A stretch of 36,384 bases of DNA. It comes from Muribaculaceae bacterium Zag1 (lineage in GTDB: Bacteria; Bacteroidota; Bacteroidia; Bacteroidales; Muribaculaceae). Below are positions 16,680-23,175 of this stretch, piece by piece. The DNA lies in NCBI GenBank assembly GCA_002633115.1, contig NWBJ01000039.1, forward strand, positions 25,290 to 61,673, read 5' to 3'. The translations under genes were made by a program, and so were the position numbers. Numbering within the stretch: the first letter of the stretch is position 1; every line of letters starts with the position of its first letter. The notes under the pieces are model-generated. The model was not told the origin of the DNA. It did not search any database and saw only the letters and a list, made by a program, of their open reading frames with translations.

Positions 16680-17257
16680 GATGGTGTTTGGTAAAGGTTG
16701 TTTTCGATTATATATTGGTAAACGCCTGGGGGCAGAAAGCAGCGCACATCACGCCCCTTGGCTATAGCGTTGCGAATAAAGGTGCTGGAGATGTCGATTG
16801 ATGGCGAATTTACCACGTCCATGCCATCGACATATCTGTTTTGTATTTGTTTGCCAGGCCGTGGGTACACCAACACTCCAAACTCATCGAGGATCTCCTC
16901 ATGGTCGCGCCATTTGTCAAAAGCATTCCAGTTGTCAGCGCCGATGACGAGTTTGAATTTCTTTTTTGGGTATCGCTTTGACAGCAGTCGCAGAGTATTG
17001 ATGGTGTATGATGGCCGGGGCATTGACAGCTCGATGTCGCATATTTGCACATCGGGCACGTCTTGGCAGGCTATCTTGAGCATAGCCAAGCGTTTGATGT
17101 CAGGGATAAGCGAATCCCCGTCCTTGAAGGGATTCTGCGGAGAGAGATTGAGCCATACCTTATCCACAAAGTTCCATTGGGTAAGGTAGCTTGCCACTAT
17201 CATGTGGCCTATGTGCACGGGATTGAACGACCCGCCGAATATGCCAATAGTCTCCAC
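16676..17257 (-). CDS. nadD: Nicotinate-nucleotide adenylyltransferase
   Basis: The enzyme adenylates nicotinic acid mononucleotide to form deamido-NAD, a required step of NAD synthesis. The 193 residues show the nucleotidyltransferase start METIGIFGGSFNPVHIGHM with the GSFNPxHxGH motif (H at about 16 and 19), and the C-terminal ISSTFIRNAIAKGRDVRCFL with the (S/T)xxxR pattern. Substrate residues lie in KLVIGADNWNAFDKW. The start codon is GTG at 17257. No ATG precedes the motif, and a start here gives the natural N-terminus. The 127-bp gap to gmk is filled by 7-bp tandem repeats that reach to within about 8 nt of the GTG. Confidence 0.94.
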   Translation of the reverse strand: METIGIFGGSFNPVHIGHMIVASYLTQWNFVDKVWLNLSPQNPFKDGDSLIPDIKRLAMLKIACQDVPDVQICDIELSMPRPSYTINTLRLLSKRYPKKKFKLVIGADNWNAFDKWRDHEEILDEFGVLVYPRPGKQIQNRYVDGMDVVNSPSIDISSTFIRNAIAKGRDVRCFLPPGVYQYIIENNLYQTPS

Positions 17258-17264
17258 TAAGTTA

Positions 17265-17372
17265 GAAAATGAAAAATGAAAAATGAAGAATGAAAAATGG
17301 AGGAATGGGAATGAAAATGAGGAATGAAAAATGAAAAATGAATCGTAGGGAATTTTTCATTTTTCATTTTTA
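17265..17372 (-). repeat. Heptanucleotide array between gmk and nadD, with inverted part
   Basis: On the minus strand units of CATTTTT and CATTCTT repeat between 17298 and 17265 directly ahead of the nadD GTG. Less regular CATTCCT/CATTTTC units continue to about 17325. AATGAAAAATGAAAAATGAA (about 17323-17342) faces TTTTTCATTTTTCATTTTT (about 17353-17371), giving an A/T-rich hairpin after the gmk stop that may also terminate transcription. The same unit in the same sense precedes luxS. Confidence 0.8.
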
Positions 17373-17384
17373 ATTATTCATGCC

Positions 17385-17948
17385 TCAGAGGAAATCAGTG
17401 ATTTCCTGGCGAGTGCGCTCGATGGCGTGGTCCAGGTCATCGTTGATCACGATAGCGTCGAATTGAGGGGCCAGGCTGAGTTCGTACTCGGCGCGTTCCA
17501 TGCGCTCGGCGATGATGCGGGCGTCCTCGGTGCCTCGGTGCTCAAGTCTCTTCTGCAACGCCTCGAGTGAGGGAGGCATGATGAAAATAGTCTTGGTGAT
17601 GGGGCCGAAGATTTTCTTGACATTCAATGCGCCTTTTACATCGATATCGAGAAGCAGATTCTTACCCTGGTTGCATTTATTGGCTATCTCAGATTTGAGA
17701 GTGCCGTAGTAGCGGCCGGGATATACTTGCTCCCACTCGATAAATTCGTTGGCGGCTATGGCGTCGCGGAATTGCTCGGTCGACAGGAAGTGGTAACTGA
17801 TTCCATCTTCTTCGCCCGGCCGAGGCGAGCGATTGGTAGCGGAAACAGAAAATTGCATGTCGATGTCGCCAGCATCGAGGATCGCATTGATGATTGTCGA
17901 TTTTCCAGCCCCGGAGGGAGCGGAGATAACTATTAGTTTGCCTTCCAT
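17385..17948 (-). CDS. gmk: Guanylate kinase
   Basis: The enzyme phosphorylates GMP to GDP with ATP. The 187 residues begin MEGKLIVISAPSGAGKSTII, with a P-loop at about 10-17. The GMP-binding stretch TNRSPRPGEEDGISYHFLS follows near 38-56, then LLLDIDVKGALNVKK and the lid arginines in RGTEDARIIAERM. A TTG two codons upstream is possible but the ATG at 17948 gives the normal N-terminus. It follows yicC by 77 bp. That gap holds the stem-loop element at 17971-18017, which ends 22 nt before this ATG. Confidence 0.95.
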   Translation of the reverse strand: MEGKLIVISAPSGAGKSTIINAILDAGDIDMQFSVSATNRSPRPGEEDGISYHFLSTEQFRDAIAANEFIEWEQVYPGRYYGTLKSEIANKCNQGKNLLLDIDVKGALNVKKIFGPITKTIFIMPPSLEALQKRLEHRGTEDARIIAERMERAEYELSLAPQFDAIVINDDLDHAIERTRQEITDFL

Positions 17949-17970
17949 AATCAAATATTTTTTGTGGGGG

Positions 17971-18017
17971 TCTGGGGACCGCCGAGCCGAAGGCTCGTGG
18001 CACTCGACTGCCCTGGG
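17971..18017 (-). repeat. Dispersed stem-loop element, copy 2 (upstream of gmk)
   Basis: In the sense of gmk the core GGCAGTCGAGTGCC is followed by a 6-bp stem (CGAGCC/GGCTCG, 17983-17988 with 17992-17997) closed by a TTC loop, equivalent to a cUUCGg tetraloop. It lies in the yicC-gmk gap and ends 22 nt before the gmk ATG. Confidence 0.7.
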
Positions 18018-18025
18018 TGATATGT

Positions 18026-18904
18026 CTACATTACGTTGAGTACTTGCTCTTTTATTTGCTCGAGCTCGTCCTTCATCATCACCACTAATCGCTGCATGTC
18101 GGCCTGATTGCTCTTCGAACCCAGGGTGTTGATCTCGCGACCCATCTCTTGCGAGATGAAACCAAGCTTCTTGCCCTGGCCTCCGTCAGCCTCAGCCATT
18201 GTCTCCAAGAAATAGGATAGGTGTTGGGCCAGACGTTGCTTCTCCTCACTGATGTCGAGCTTTTCGATATAGAATATCATTTCTTGCTCGAAGCGTCCGT
18301 GGTCATACTCTGCCTTGTTGAGCTGGGCGAGATTCTCCTCGATGCGAGAGCGTATGCGTGTGATGCGCTCCTCTTCAAACGCTGGAATCTTGGCCAGCAG
18401 GTCTTGGATGTTGTGGATGCGTTTGGTGAAGAATTCCTCGAGGCGCAATCCCTCAGAGCGACGATGGGCTATCAAGGCGTTGATGGCTTGGCTTGAGGCC
18501 TCGACCACGGCCTTGAGGTCTTCGTCGGGAGCATCTGGAGCGATGTCGCTATGCATCGAATCGGGGAAGCGGAAAAGCACCGAATACCAATCAGCAGGGA
18601 GTGGGATTTGCAGCTCAGAGGCCATCTCTACAATCTGGGCTTTGTAAGCCTTGAGAGCGGGCAGGTTTAGGCAGGCAGTGGCTTCGGCCACTGTCGATTC
18701 AGAAATGGCGACAACGTCGACTTTGCCACGCTGCAAAAGCCGCGACGCGAGGTTGCGAATTTCGGATTCGGCATCGCGCAGCTGCTGGGGGAGCCTCACT
18801 GTGAGGTCCATCTGTTTGGAGTTGAGGGATTTTACCTCAACGGTGATTTTTTTGTCCGGGGTTTCGACCACTGCTCTGCCGAAACCCGTCATCGAGTATA
18901 GCAT
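18026..18904 (-). CDS. yicC: YicC-family endoribonuclease
   Basis: The 292-residue protein starts MLYSMTGFGRAVVE, the invariant YicC opening. It has the N-terminal domain (VEVKSLNSKQMDLTVRLPQ) and the C-terminal DUF1732 block (FISQEMGREINTLGSKSNQADMQRLVVMMKDELEQIKEQVLNV), whose conserved acidic and histidine/glutamine residues belong to the ribonuclease core. YicC in E. coli is an endoribonuclease implicated in small-RNA turnover. It is the first gene of the yicC-gmk-nadD-DUF5063 group. A minus-strand TAACTTTG match (18935-18928) lies 24 bp upstream of the ATG and is probably its promoter. Confidence 0.93.
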   Translation of the reverse strand: MLYSMTGFGRAVVETPDKKITVEVKSLNSKQMDLTVRLPQQLRDAESEIRNLASRLLQRGKVDVVAISESTVAEATACLNLPALKAYKAQIVEMASELQIPLPADWYSVLFRFPDSMHSDIAPDAPDEDLKAVVEASSQAINALIAHRRSEGLRLEEFFTKRIHNIQDLLAKIPAFEEERITRIRSRIEENLAQLNKAEYDHGRFEQEMIFYIEKLDISEEKQRLAQHLSYFLETMAEADGGQGKKLGFISQEMGREINTLGSKSNQADMQRLVVMMKDELEQIKEQVLNVM

Positions 18905-18927
18905 ACGCTTAAGATTTAGTGGTATTG

Positions 18928-18935
18928 CAAAGTTA
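18928..18935 (-). promoter_or_regulatory. Likely -7 element for the yicC operon
   Basis: TAACTTTG on the minus strand fits TAnnTTTG and lies 24 bp before the yicC ATG. No good TTTG was found about 20 bp further upstream (the region is A/T-rich), so only the -7 element is supported. Confidence 0.5.
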
Positions 18936-19006
18936 CAAATTTTTTGCGAATAAAAACATAACTATGTGAAAAAATAAAATTATAAAGCCATAATGATATT
19001 CCTGAA

Positions 19007-19158
19007 GCCGCAAGCGGCTCATAGACCATAAAGCCACAAGGACATAAAGCCACAAGGACATAAAGCCACAATGACACAATACAAGATAAAAATATGAATT
19101 GTCTTAATTTTGGGGCTTTATGCCCTTATGGCTTTATGGGTTATGGTCGCACTGCGGC
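19007..19158. repeat. Long imperfect inverted repeat with 16-bp tandem units, upstream of metK
   Basis: The left part has three tandem copies of ATAAAGCCACAAGGAC, the third varying at its end (about 19028-19075). It is preceded by GCCGCAAGCGGC (19007-19018). The right part (about 19112-19158) is a degenerate reverse complement that includes GGCTTTATG units and ends GCACTGCGGC. The whole can fold into a hairpin of roughly 45 bp with extra copies looped out. It lies between the divergent yicC and metK promoters; no gene was seen in it. Confidence 0.8.
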
Positions 19159-19175
19159 TATTAAGTATAATTAAC

Positions 19176-19206
19176 TTTGAAATGAAAGAGAAAGTGAGTA
19201 ATTTTG
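19176..19206 (+). promoter_or_regulatory. Bacteroidetes-type promoter for metK
   Basis: TTTG (19176-19179), a 19-bp spacer and TAATTTTG (19199-19206) match the consensus exactly. Transcription would begin about 15-20 nt ahead of the riboswitch-like sequence. Confidence 0.8.
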
Positions 19207-19230
19207 CAGTCACGAAAATATAGGCACAAG

Positions 19231-19284
19231 CCTTGTGGAAAAATTTGGCTGCTTGCAACCACACAAAAAAATGCTAAAACCGCA
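19231..19284 (+). ncRNA. SAM-II-like riboswitch in the metK leader
   Basis: The order of conserved pieces matches the SAM-II (metA) motif. P1 is formed by TGTGG (19234-19238) and CCACA (about 19259-19263). Between its strands lies an A-rich run plus ATTTGG, then GCTTGCAACC. After P1 an A-rich linker leads to ATGCTAAAACC, whose GCTAAAA is the SAM-II 3' hallmark. The GG after ATTT can pair with the CC after GCTAAAA to close the pseudoknot. SAM-II is known from Bacteroidetes and alphaproteobacteria and senses S-adenosylmethionine, the product of MetK, which fits feedback control. Recognised by eye; covariance scoring was not possible. Confidence 0.75.
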
Positions 19285-19324
19285 TCTCCATGCACTTATG
19301 GTTACGTAGCATAGTGGGTGTCAG

Positions 19325-19364
19325 CCTGATTCCCGCCGCATCGCCGTGCGCATCAGGTTTTATT
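19325..19364 (+). terminator. Candidate regulated terminator between riboswitch and metK
   Basis: CCTGAT (19325-19330) and ATCAGG (19352-19357) bracket a GC-rich 21-nt interior and are followed by TTTTATT. The stem is only 6 bp, with some possible pairs inside. It lies 20 bp before the metK ATG, where SAM-dependent termination would be effective. Confidence 0.5.
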
Positions 19365-19383
19365 CACTAAATCTTTAACCTCA

Positions 19384-20676
19384 ATGAACTATTTATTCAC
19401 ATCTGAATCAGTGTCGGAGGGCCATCCCGACAAAGTGGCTGACCAGATCAGCGACGCAATCCTCGACGAATTCCTCGCTTACGACCCCGCCAGCCATGTG
19501 GCTTGCGAGACACTTGTCACCACCGGCCAGGTGATTGTGGCTGGCGAAGTAGCCAGCGAGACCTACATCGACATACCTACTGTCGCTCGCCGCGTGATCA
19601 ACTACATCGGCTACAACCGTCCCGACCTGCAATTCGATGGCAACTCCTGCGGAGTGCTATCGGCTATCCATGAGCAGAGCGGCGACATCAGCCAGGGCGT
19701 AAACCGCCAGAAGCCCGAAGACCAGGGAGCCGGCGACCAAGGCATGATGTTCGGCTTCGCCACCGACGAGACACCTCTTTATATACCATTCTCTCTGGCT
19801 CTGAGCCATGCTTTGGTGCGCGAACTGGCCAACATTCGCCGCGAGGGCAAGACCATGCGTTACCTGCGCCCCGATGCCAAGAGCCAAGTGACTGTGGAAT
19901 ACAACGACAAGGACGAGCTGCTGCGCGTGCATACCATAGTGGTGTCGACCCAGCACGACGAATTCATTCGCGCTGGCGAGGGCTTGACTCAGGAACAGGC
20001 CGACGAGAAGATGCTCGAATTCATACGCCGCGACGTGCGCGAGATATTGCTGCCGCGTGTCAAGGCCCAGCTCCCTGAGAATCTGCGCCGCATGCTCGAT
20101 TCTGACTTCATCTTGCATGTCAATCCTACTGGCAAATTCGTAATTGGAGGACCTCACGGTGACACTGGCCTCACTGGCCGCAAGATTATCGTAGACACCT
20201 ACGGCGGCCATGGCGCACACGGCGGTGGAGCTTTCTCTGGCAAAGATCCGAGCAAGGTTGACCGTTCGGCAGCTTATGCCGCTCGCCATATCGCCCTCAA
20301 CTTGGTTGCTGCCGGCGTGGCCAAGAAGGTGTTGGTGCAAGTAGCCTACGCTATCGGCGTGGCCGAACCTGTGAGTCTCTTTATCGACACCTTTGGCACT
20401 GCCAAGATTGACAAGAGCGATGCTGAGATATCGGCAGTTGTCAGAAAGATATTTGACATGCGTCCGCACTCAATCGAGGAGCGCTTCCAGCTGCGCAAAC
20501 CCATCTACTTTGAGACAGCAGCCTACGGTCACGTGGGCAGAAAGCCGCGCACTGTTACCAAGGAGTTCTGCTCACGCTACGAGGGCAACAAGACCATGAC
20601 GGTCGAACTCTTCAGCTGGGAAAAAACTGACTACGTGGACAAAATCCGCGCCGCCTTCAACATGGATAAGGACTAA
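19384..20676 (+). CDS. metK: S-adenosylmethionine synthetase
   Basis: The enzyme makes S-adenosylmethionine from methionine and ATP. The 430-residue product starts [20 protein letters not shown], with the ATP-binding histidine in EGHPDKV. The signature [12 protein letters not shown] follows, then [12 protein letters not shown] and the glycine-rich phosphate loop [19 protein letters not shown] near residue 285. Length is at the upper end for the family, as is usual in Bacteroidetes. A promoter, a SAM-II-like riboswitch and a possible terminator precede it, so feedback by its own product is likely. A 26-bp perfect hairpin follows 1 bp after the stop. mtnN and luxS, which recycle the SAM by-product, come next on the same strand. 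Confidence 0.97.
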   Translation: MNYLFTSESVSEGHPDKVADQISDAILDEFLAYDPASHVACETLVTTGQVIVAGEVASETYIDIPTVARRVINYIGYNRPDLQFDGNSCGVLSAIHEQSGDISQGVNRQKPEDQGAGDQGMMFGFATDETPLYIPFSLALSHALVRELANIRREGKTMRYLRPDAKSQVTVEYNDKDELLRVHTIVVSTQHDEFIRAGEGLTQEQADEKMLEFIRRDVREILLPRVKAQLPENLRRMLDSDFILHVNPTGKFVIGGPHGDTGLTGRKIIVDTYGGHGAHGGGAFSGKDPSKVDRSAAYAARHIALNLVAAGVAKKVLVQVAYAIGVAEPVSLFIDTFGTAKIDKSDAEISAVVRKIFDMRPHSIEERFQLRKPIYFETAAYGHVGRKPRTVTKEFCSRYEGNKTMTVELFSWEKTDYVDKIRAAFNMDKD

Positions 20677-20677
20677 A

Positions 20678-20733
20678 ACCAAGGATTGCACGGATTACAC
20701 GGACCCCTCCGTGTAATCCGTGCAATCCTTGGT
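20678..20733 (+). terminator. 26-bp perfect hairpin after metK
   Basis: Left arm 20678-20703 and right arm 20708-20733 are exact reverse complements around the loop CCCC. Each arm is itself a 9-bp direct repeat (GGATTRCAC twice plus GGA). TCTTAAAG follows; there is no long T-run, so termination may be partial. The GGATTACACGGA core resembles a repeat seen in many genomes (memory, not searched). Confidence 0.8.
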
Positions 20734-20776
20734 CTTAAAGAAAAATTGTGGTCCTGTGTTTAAATGATTTATAGTA

Positions 20777-21448
20777 ATGAAAATAGGAATCATAGTGGCC
20801 ATGGGCAAGGAGCTGGGTCTCCTGCTTGGCATGATTGAGGATAGGTCGGTTGTGACCATCAATGGCTTTGACTTCCATGTGGGCCGAATCGGCCAACGCG
20901 AAGTTGTGGCCATGCAATGCGGCATAGGCAAGGTCAACGCCGCAATAGGCACCCTGTCGATGATTGAAAATTTCCATCCCTCGTTGGTAATCAACAGCGG
21001 AGTGGCCGGTGGGACAGGGCAGGGGGCCAAGATGGGCGACTTGGTTGTGGCCAGCCAAATAGGCTACCACGATGTATGGTGCGGGCCTGACACCAACTGG
21101 GGCCAAGCGGCAGGATGCCCCTCGCTGTTTGAGTGCCCAGTCGACCCTTATGCCTTGGCTGATAAGCTTGGAGGCAAAGCAGGCCTTGTAGCCTCGGGCG
21201 ACATCTTTGTGTCGCGCCGCGAGGATGTCGAGCGCATCCTTGACCTGTATCCCAACGCCATAGGCGTGGATATGGAGTCGGGGGCAGTAGCTCAGACATG
21301 CTTTCTGAAGAATGTGCCGATGCTGTGCATGCGCATAGTGAGCGATACTCCGGGACAGGCCGACAACGAGGCCCAATATTCCAATTTCTGGGAAGACGCT
21401 CCTCAGCATACCTTCCAAGCCATCAAAACCCTCATCGCCTCCTGCTAA
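20777..21448 (+). CDS. mtnN: 5'-methylthioadenosine/S-adenosylhomocysteine nucleosidase
   Basis: The enzyme (Pfs/MTAN) cleaves adenine from S-adenosylhomocysteine and methylthioadenosine, giving S-ribosylhomocysteine for LuxS. The 223-residue product begins MKIGIIVAMGKELGLLL, with the catalytic base E12. GIGKVNAAIGT forms the phosphorylase-like fold. VDMESGAVAQ near 163-172 supplies the ribose- and base-contacting glutamates. SDTPGQADNE carries the catalytic aspartate near residue 190. It sits between metK and luxS, 43 bp after the metK hairpin. No clear promoter was found in that gap, so it is probably transcribed by read-through from metK. Confidence 0.95.
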   Translation: MKIGIIVAMGKELGLLLGMIEDRSVVTINGFDFHVGRIGQREVVAMQCGIGKVNAAIGTLSMIENFHPSLVINSGVAGGTGQGAKMGDLVVASQIGYHDVWCGPDTNWGQAAGCPSLFECPVDPYALADKLGGKAGLVASGDIFVSRREDVERILDLYPNAIGVDMESGAVAQTCFLKNVPMLCMRIVSDTPGQADNEAQYSNFWEDAPQHTFQAIKTLIASC

Positions 21449-21453
21449 TTTCT

Positions 21454-21495
21454 CATTCTTCATTCTTCATTCTTCATTCTTCATTTTTCATTTTA
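21454..21495 (+). repeat. Heptanucleotide array (CATTCTT-type x6) before luxS
   Basis: Four exact CATTCTT units, then CATTTTT and CATTTTA, fill the mtnN-luxS gap and end 2 nt before the luxS GTG. The unit and sense match the array before nadD. Confidence 0.9.
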
Positions 21496-21497
21496 TC

Positions 21498-21980
21498 GTG
21501 GAAAAGATAGCAAGCTTTCAGATAAATCATTTGACCTTGAAGCCGGGCATCTATGTGTCACGCCGGGATACCACGCCATCGGGCGATGTGCTTACGACAT
21601 TTGACATACGCATGACAGCTCCCAATCGCGAACCGGCTCTTACGCCTCAGGTCGAGCATACCATAGAGCATCTGGCGGCAACATTCCTACGGAATCATCC
21701 TCAGTGGAAAGAGCGCGTGGTCTATTGGGGCCCTATGGGATGCTGCACCGGCAGTTATCTGATAATGCAAGGTGGCTTAGAGTCGACCGACATTATCGAA
21801 CTTGTGAAAGAGACATTCAGCTTCATCGCCAATTTTGAGGGCGACGTACCGGGAGCCACTCCTCGCGATTGCGGCAACTATTCCTATATGGATTTGCCTG
21901 GGGCCAAGACTGCAGCAAAAAAATATTTAGAAGAGACTTTAATTCCCATTGAGCCATCTCGGCTCGTATATCCAGAGTGA
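21498..21980 (+). CDS. luxS: S-ribosylhomocysteine lyase (autoinducer-2 synthase)
   Basis: The enzyme splits S-ribosylhomocysteine into homocysteine and 4,5-dihydroxy-2,3-pentanedione, the precursor of autoinducer-2. The 160 residues carry the metal site H54 and H58 in VEHTIEHLAATFLRN, the catalytic glutamate E57, GPMGCCTG (79-86), and the third ligand C125 in DCGNYSYMDL. All key residues are present. The start is GTG at 21498, because no ATG lies upstream of the conserved HLTLKPGIYVSRRD. The six-unit heptamer repeat stops 2 nt before it, leaving no Shine-Dalgarno sequence. The 3' end overlaps the AlbA_2 gene by 4 nt (GTGA). Confidence 0.96.
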   Translation: MEKIASFQINHLTLKPGIYVSRRDTTPSGDVLTTFDIRMTAPNREPALTPQVEHTIEHLAATFLRNHPQWKERVVYWGPMGCCTGSYLIMQGGLESTDIIELVKETFSFIANFEGDVPGATPRDCGNYSYMDLPGAKTAAKKYLEETLIPIEPSRLVYPE

Positions 21981-22645
21981 AAGATATCAAGGCCATACGC
22001 GGTCGCGCATACATACTCGACCTAATCGCTGAGGGCGAACACGTGAGGCAAGACTTCAAGTTCGCCATCAGTGATGCTCGCAAAATCGCTCGCTCGATTT
22101 CGGCTTTTGCCAATCGCGAGGGCGGGGCATTGCTCGTGGGCGTTAAGGACAATGGCACTATTGCCGGGGTGCGCAACGAGGAAGATATCTTCATGATTGA
22201 GCAAGCCGCCGAGATGTACTGCTCGCCTCCGCAGCAGGTTGAATTTCAAGCTTATAAGACAGGAGAAACCGGAATTGTGATACGTGCCGTGGTGGCTAAG
22301 GCTGATTGCCGCCCCGTGATGGTTAAGGAGGCTGACAAGACTATGAAGGCCTATTATCGCGTGGCGGATGAGAACATAGTGGCACACCCCCTGATGGTGC
22401 GCGCTTGGGAGCGACGCGCCCAAGAGATAGCTGAGAGTTTCAGCCTCGATGGCGTAGAGAGCCAATTGCTAAAATTGCTCAACGAGTGCGAATCGGTCCG
22501 CGCCGACGATTTGATTCTCAGAATTGCCGCCTCGCGTCGCACTGTCGAGAATGCCATAGTGAGGCTGGCAGCGCTTGGCCTGGTCGATTTTATACATCAA
22601 AGCGATGCGTGGGTGTTACGCATCGCTGATGTGGAAGGGGATTAA
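21977..22645 (+). CDS. AlbA_2/Schlafen-like ATP-binding domain protein with C-terminal winged helix
   Basis: Residues about 15-130 resemble the AlbA_2 (Schlafen-type divergent AAA_4) domain: RQDFKFAISDARKIARSISA, then FANREGGALLVGVKDNGTIAGV and later MKAYYRVADENIVAHP. The usual E-x-K opening is D-F-K here. Residues about 150-222 look like a winged helix (LLKLLNECESVRADDLILRI, then ASRRTVENAIVRLAALGLVDFI). A nucleic-acid-binding or regulatory role is plausible but unproven. It starts with GTG inside the luxS stop, so it is translationally coupled to luxS. Its TAA stop overlaps the stop of the convergent nrdG. Confidence 0.78.
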   Translation: MKDIKAIRGRAYILDLIAEGEHVRQDFKFAISDARKIARSISAFANREGGALLVGVKDNGTIAGVRNEEDIFMIEQAAEMYCSPPQQVEFQAYKTGETGIVIRAVVAKADCRPVMVKEADKTMKAYYRVADENIVAHPLMVRAWERRAQEIAESFSLDGVESQLLKLLNECESVRADDLILRIAASRRTVENAIVRLAALGLVDFIHQSDAWVLRIADVEGD

Positions 22646-23103
22646 TCTGTCTGTCCGACATAATCGGCAGTGTGGATAATGCGTTGGTTGCCCGAACCTC
22701 GGAATTGCAACGAAATATCGCGTTGAGCCAAGATAAATGGGCCGTCGACTATCACATCGACGGCTTTAATTATGCGCCGCAGCGATGGGTCGGCCATGAT
22801 TTGCTCGACAGTGTATCCGGTATAAAGCCAGATGTTTTTGCCTAGGTCATGGATCCGCTGGCACAGGGGCAGTATCTCATCGATTTGGTATAGAGGGTCT
22901 CCACCCGTGAGGGTGACATCAAAGTCGTTCTCCTCAATCTCGGCCATCAGCTGGTCAATGCTAATTTCATTGCCGCCGTCAAAGGCCCACGACTGCGGAT
23001 TGTGGCAGCCGGGACAACGGTGGTCGCAGCCAGCAAAGTAGATTGAGGTACGCAAACCGGGACCATCAACAATGGTCCCGGCTGCTATGTCTAATACTCT
23101 CAT
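22642..23103 (-). CDS. nrdG: Anaerobic ribonucleoside-triphosphate reductase activating protein
   Basis: This radical-SAM activase installs the glycyl radical on NrdD. The 153 residues carry the cluster motif C26-x3-C30-x2-C33 (FAGCDHRCPGCHNPQSW) and the SAM-contacting TGGDPLYQ near 66-73. Length is normal. It lies 72 bp downstream of nrdD with the stem-loop element between them (23117-23159, ending 13 nt before the ATG). Its stop overlaps that of the convergent AlbA_2 gene (TTAA), leaving no room for a terminator. Confidence 0.95.
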   Translation of the reverse strand: MRVLDIAAGTIVDGPGLRTSIYFAGCDHRCPGCHNPQSWAFDGGNEISIDQLMAEIEENDFDVTLTGGDPLYQIDEILPLCQRIHDLGKNIWLYTGYTVEQIMADPSLRRIIKAVDVIVDGPFILAQRDISLQFRGSGNQRIIHTADYVGQTD

Positions 23104-23116
23104 GACTCTTATGATT

Positions 23117-23159
23117 GAGACCCCGAGCCGGAGGCTCGGGGCACTCGACTGCTTTGGGG
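23117..23159 (-). repeat. Dispersed stem-loop element, copy 3 (nrdD-nrdG gap)
   Basis: In the sense of nrdG the core GCAGTCGAGTGCC leads into a 9-bp stem, CCCCGAGCC with GGCTCGGGG around the loop TCC (plus-strand 23121-23129 and 23133-23141, about), followed by TCTC. It ends 13 nt before the nrdG ATG. The two inner base pairs differ from copy 1 on both sides of the stem. Confidence 0.7.
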
Positions 23160-23175
23160 ATTTGCGGTTATGGAT

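Noticed and set aside
19657-20469. Minus-strand open frame of about 270 codons opposite metK
   Set aside because: It is a shadow of metK; the translation matches no family and no promoter precedes it.
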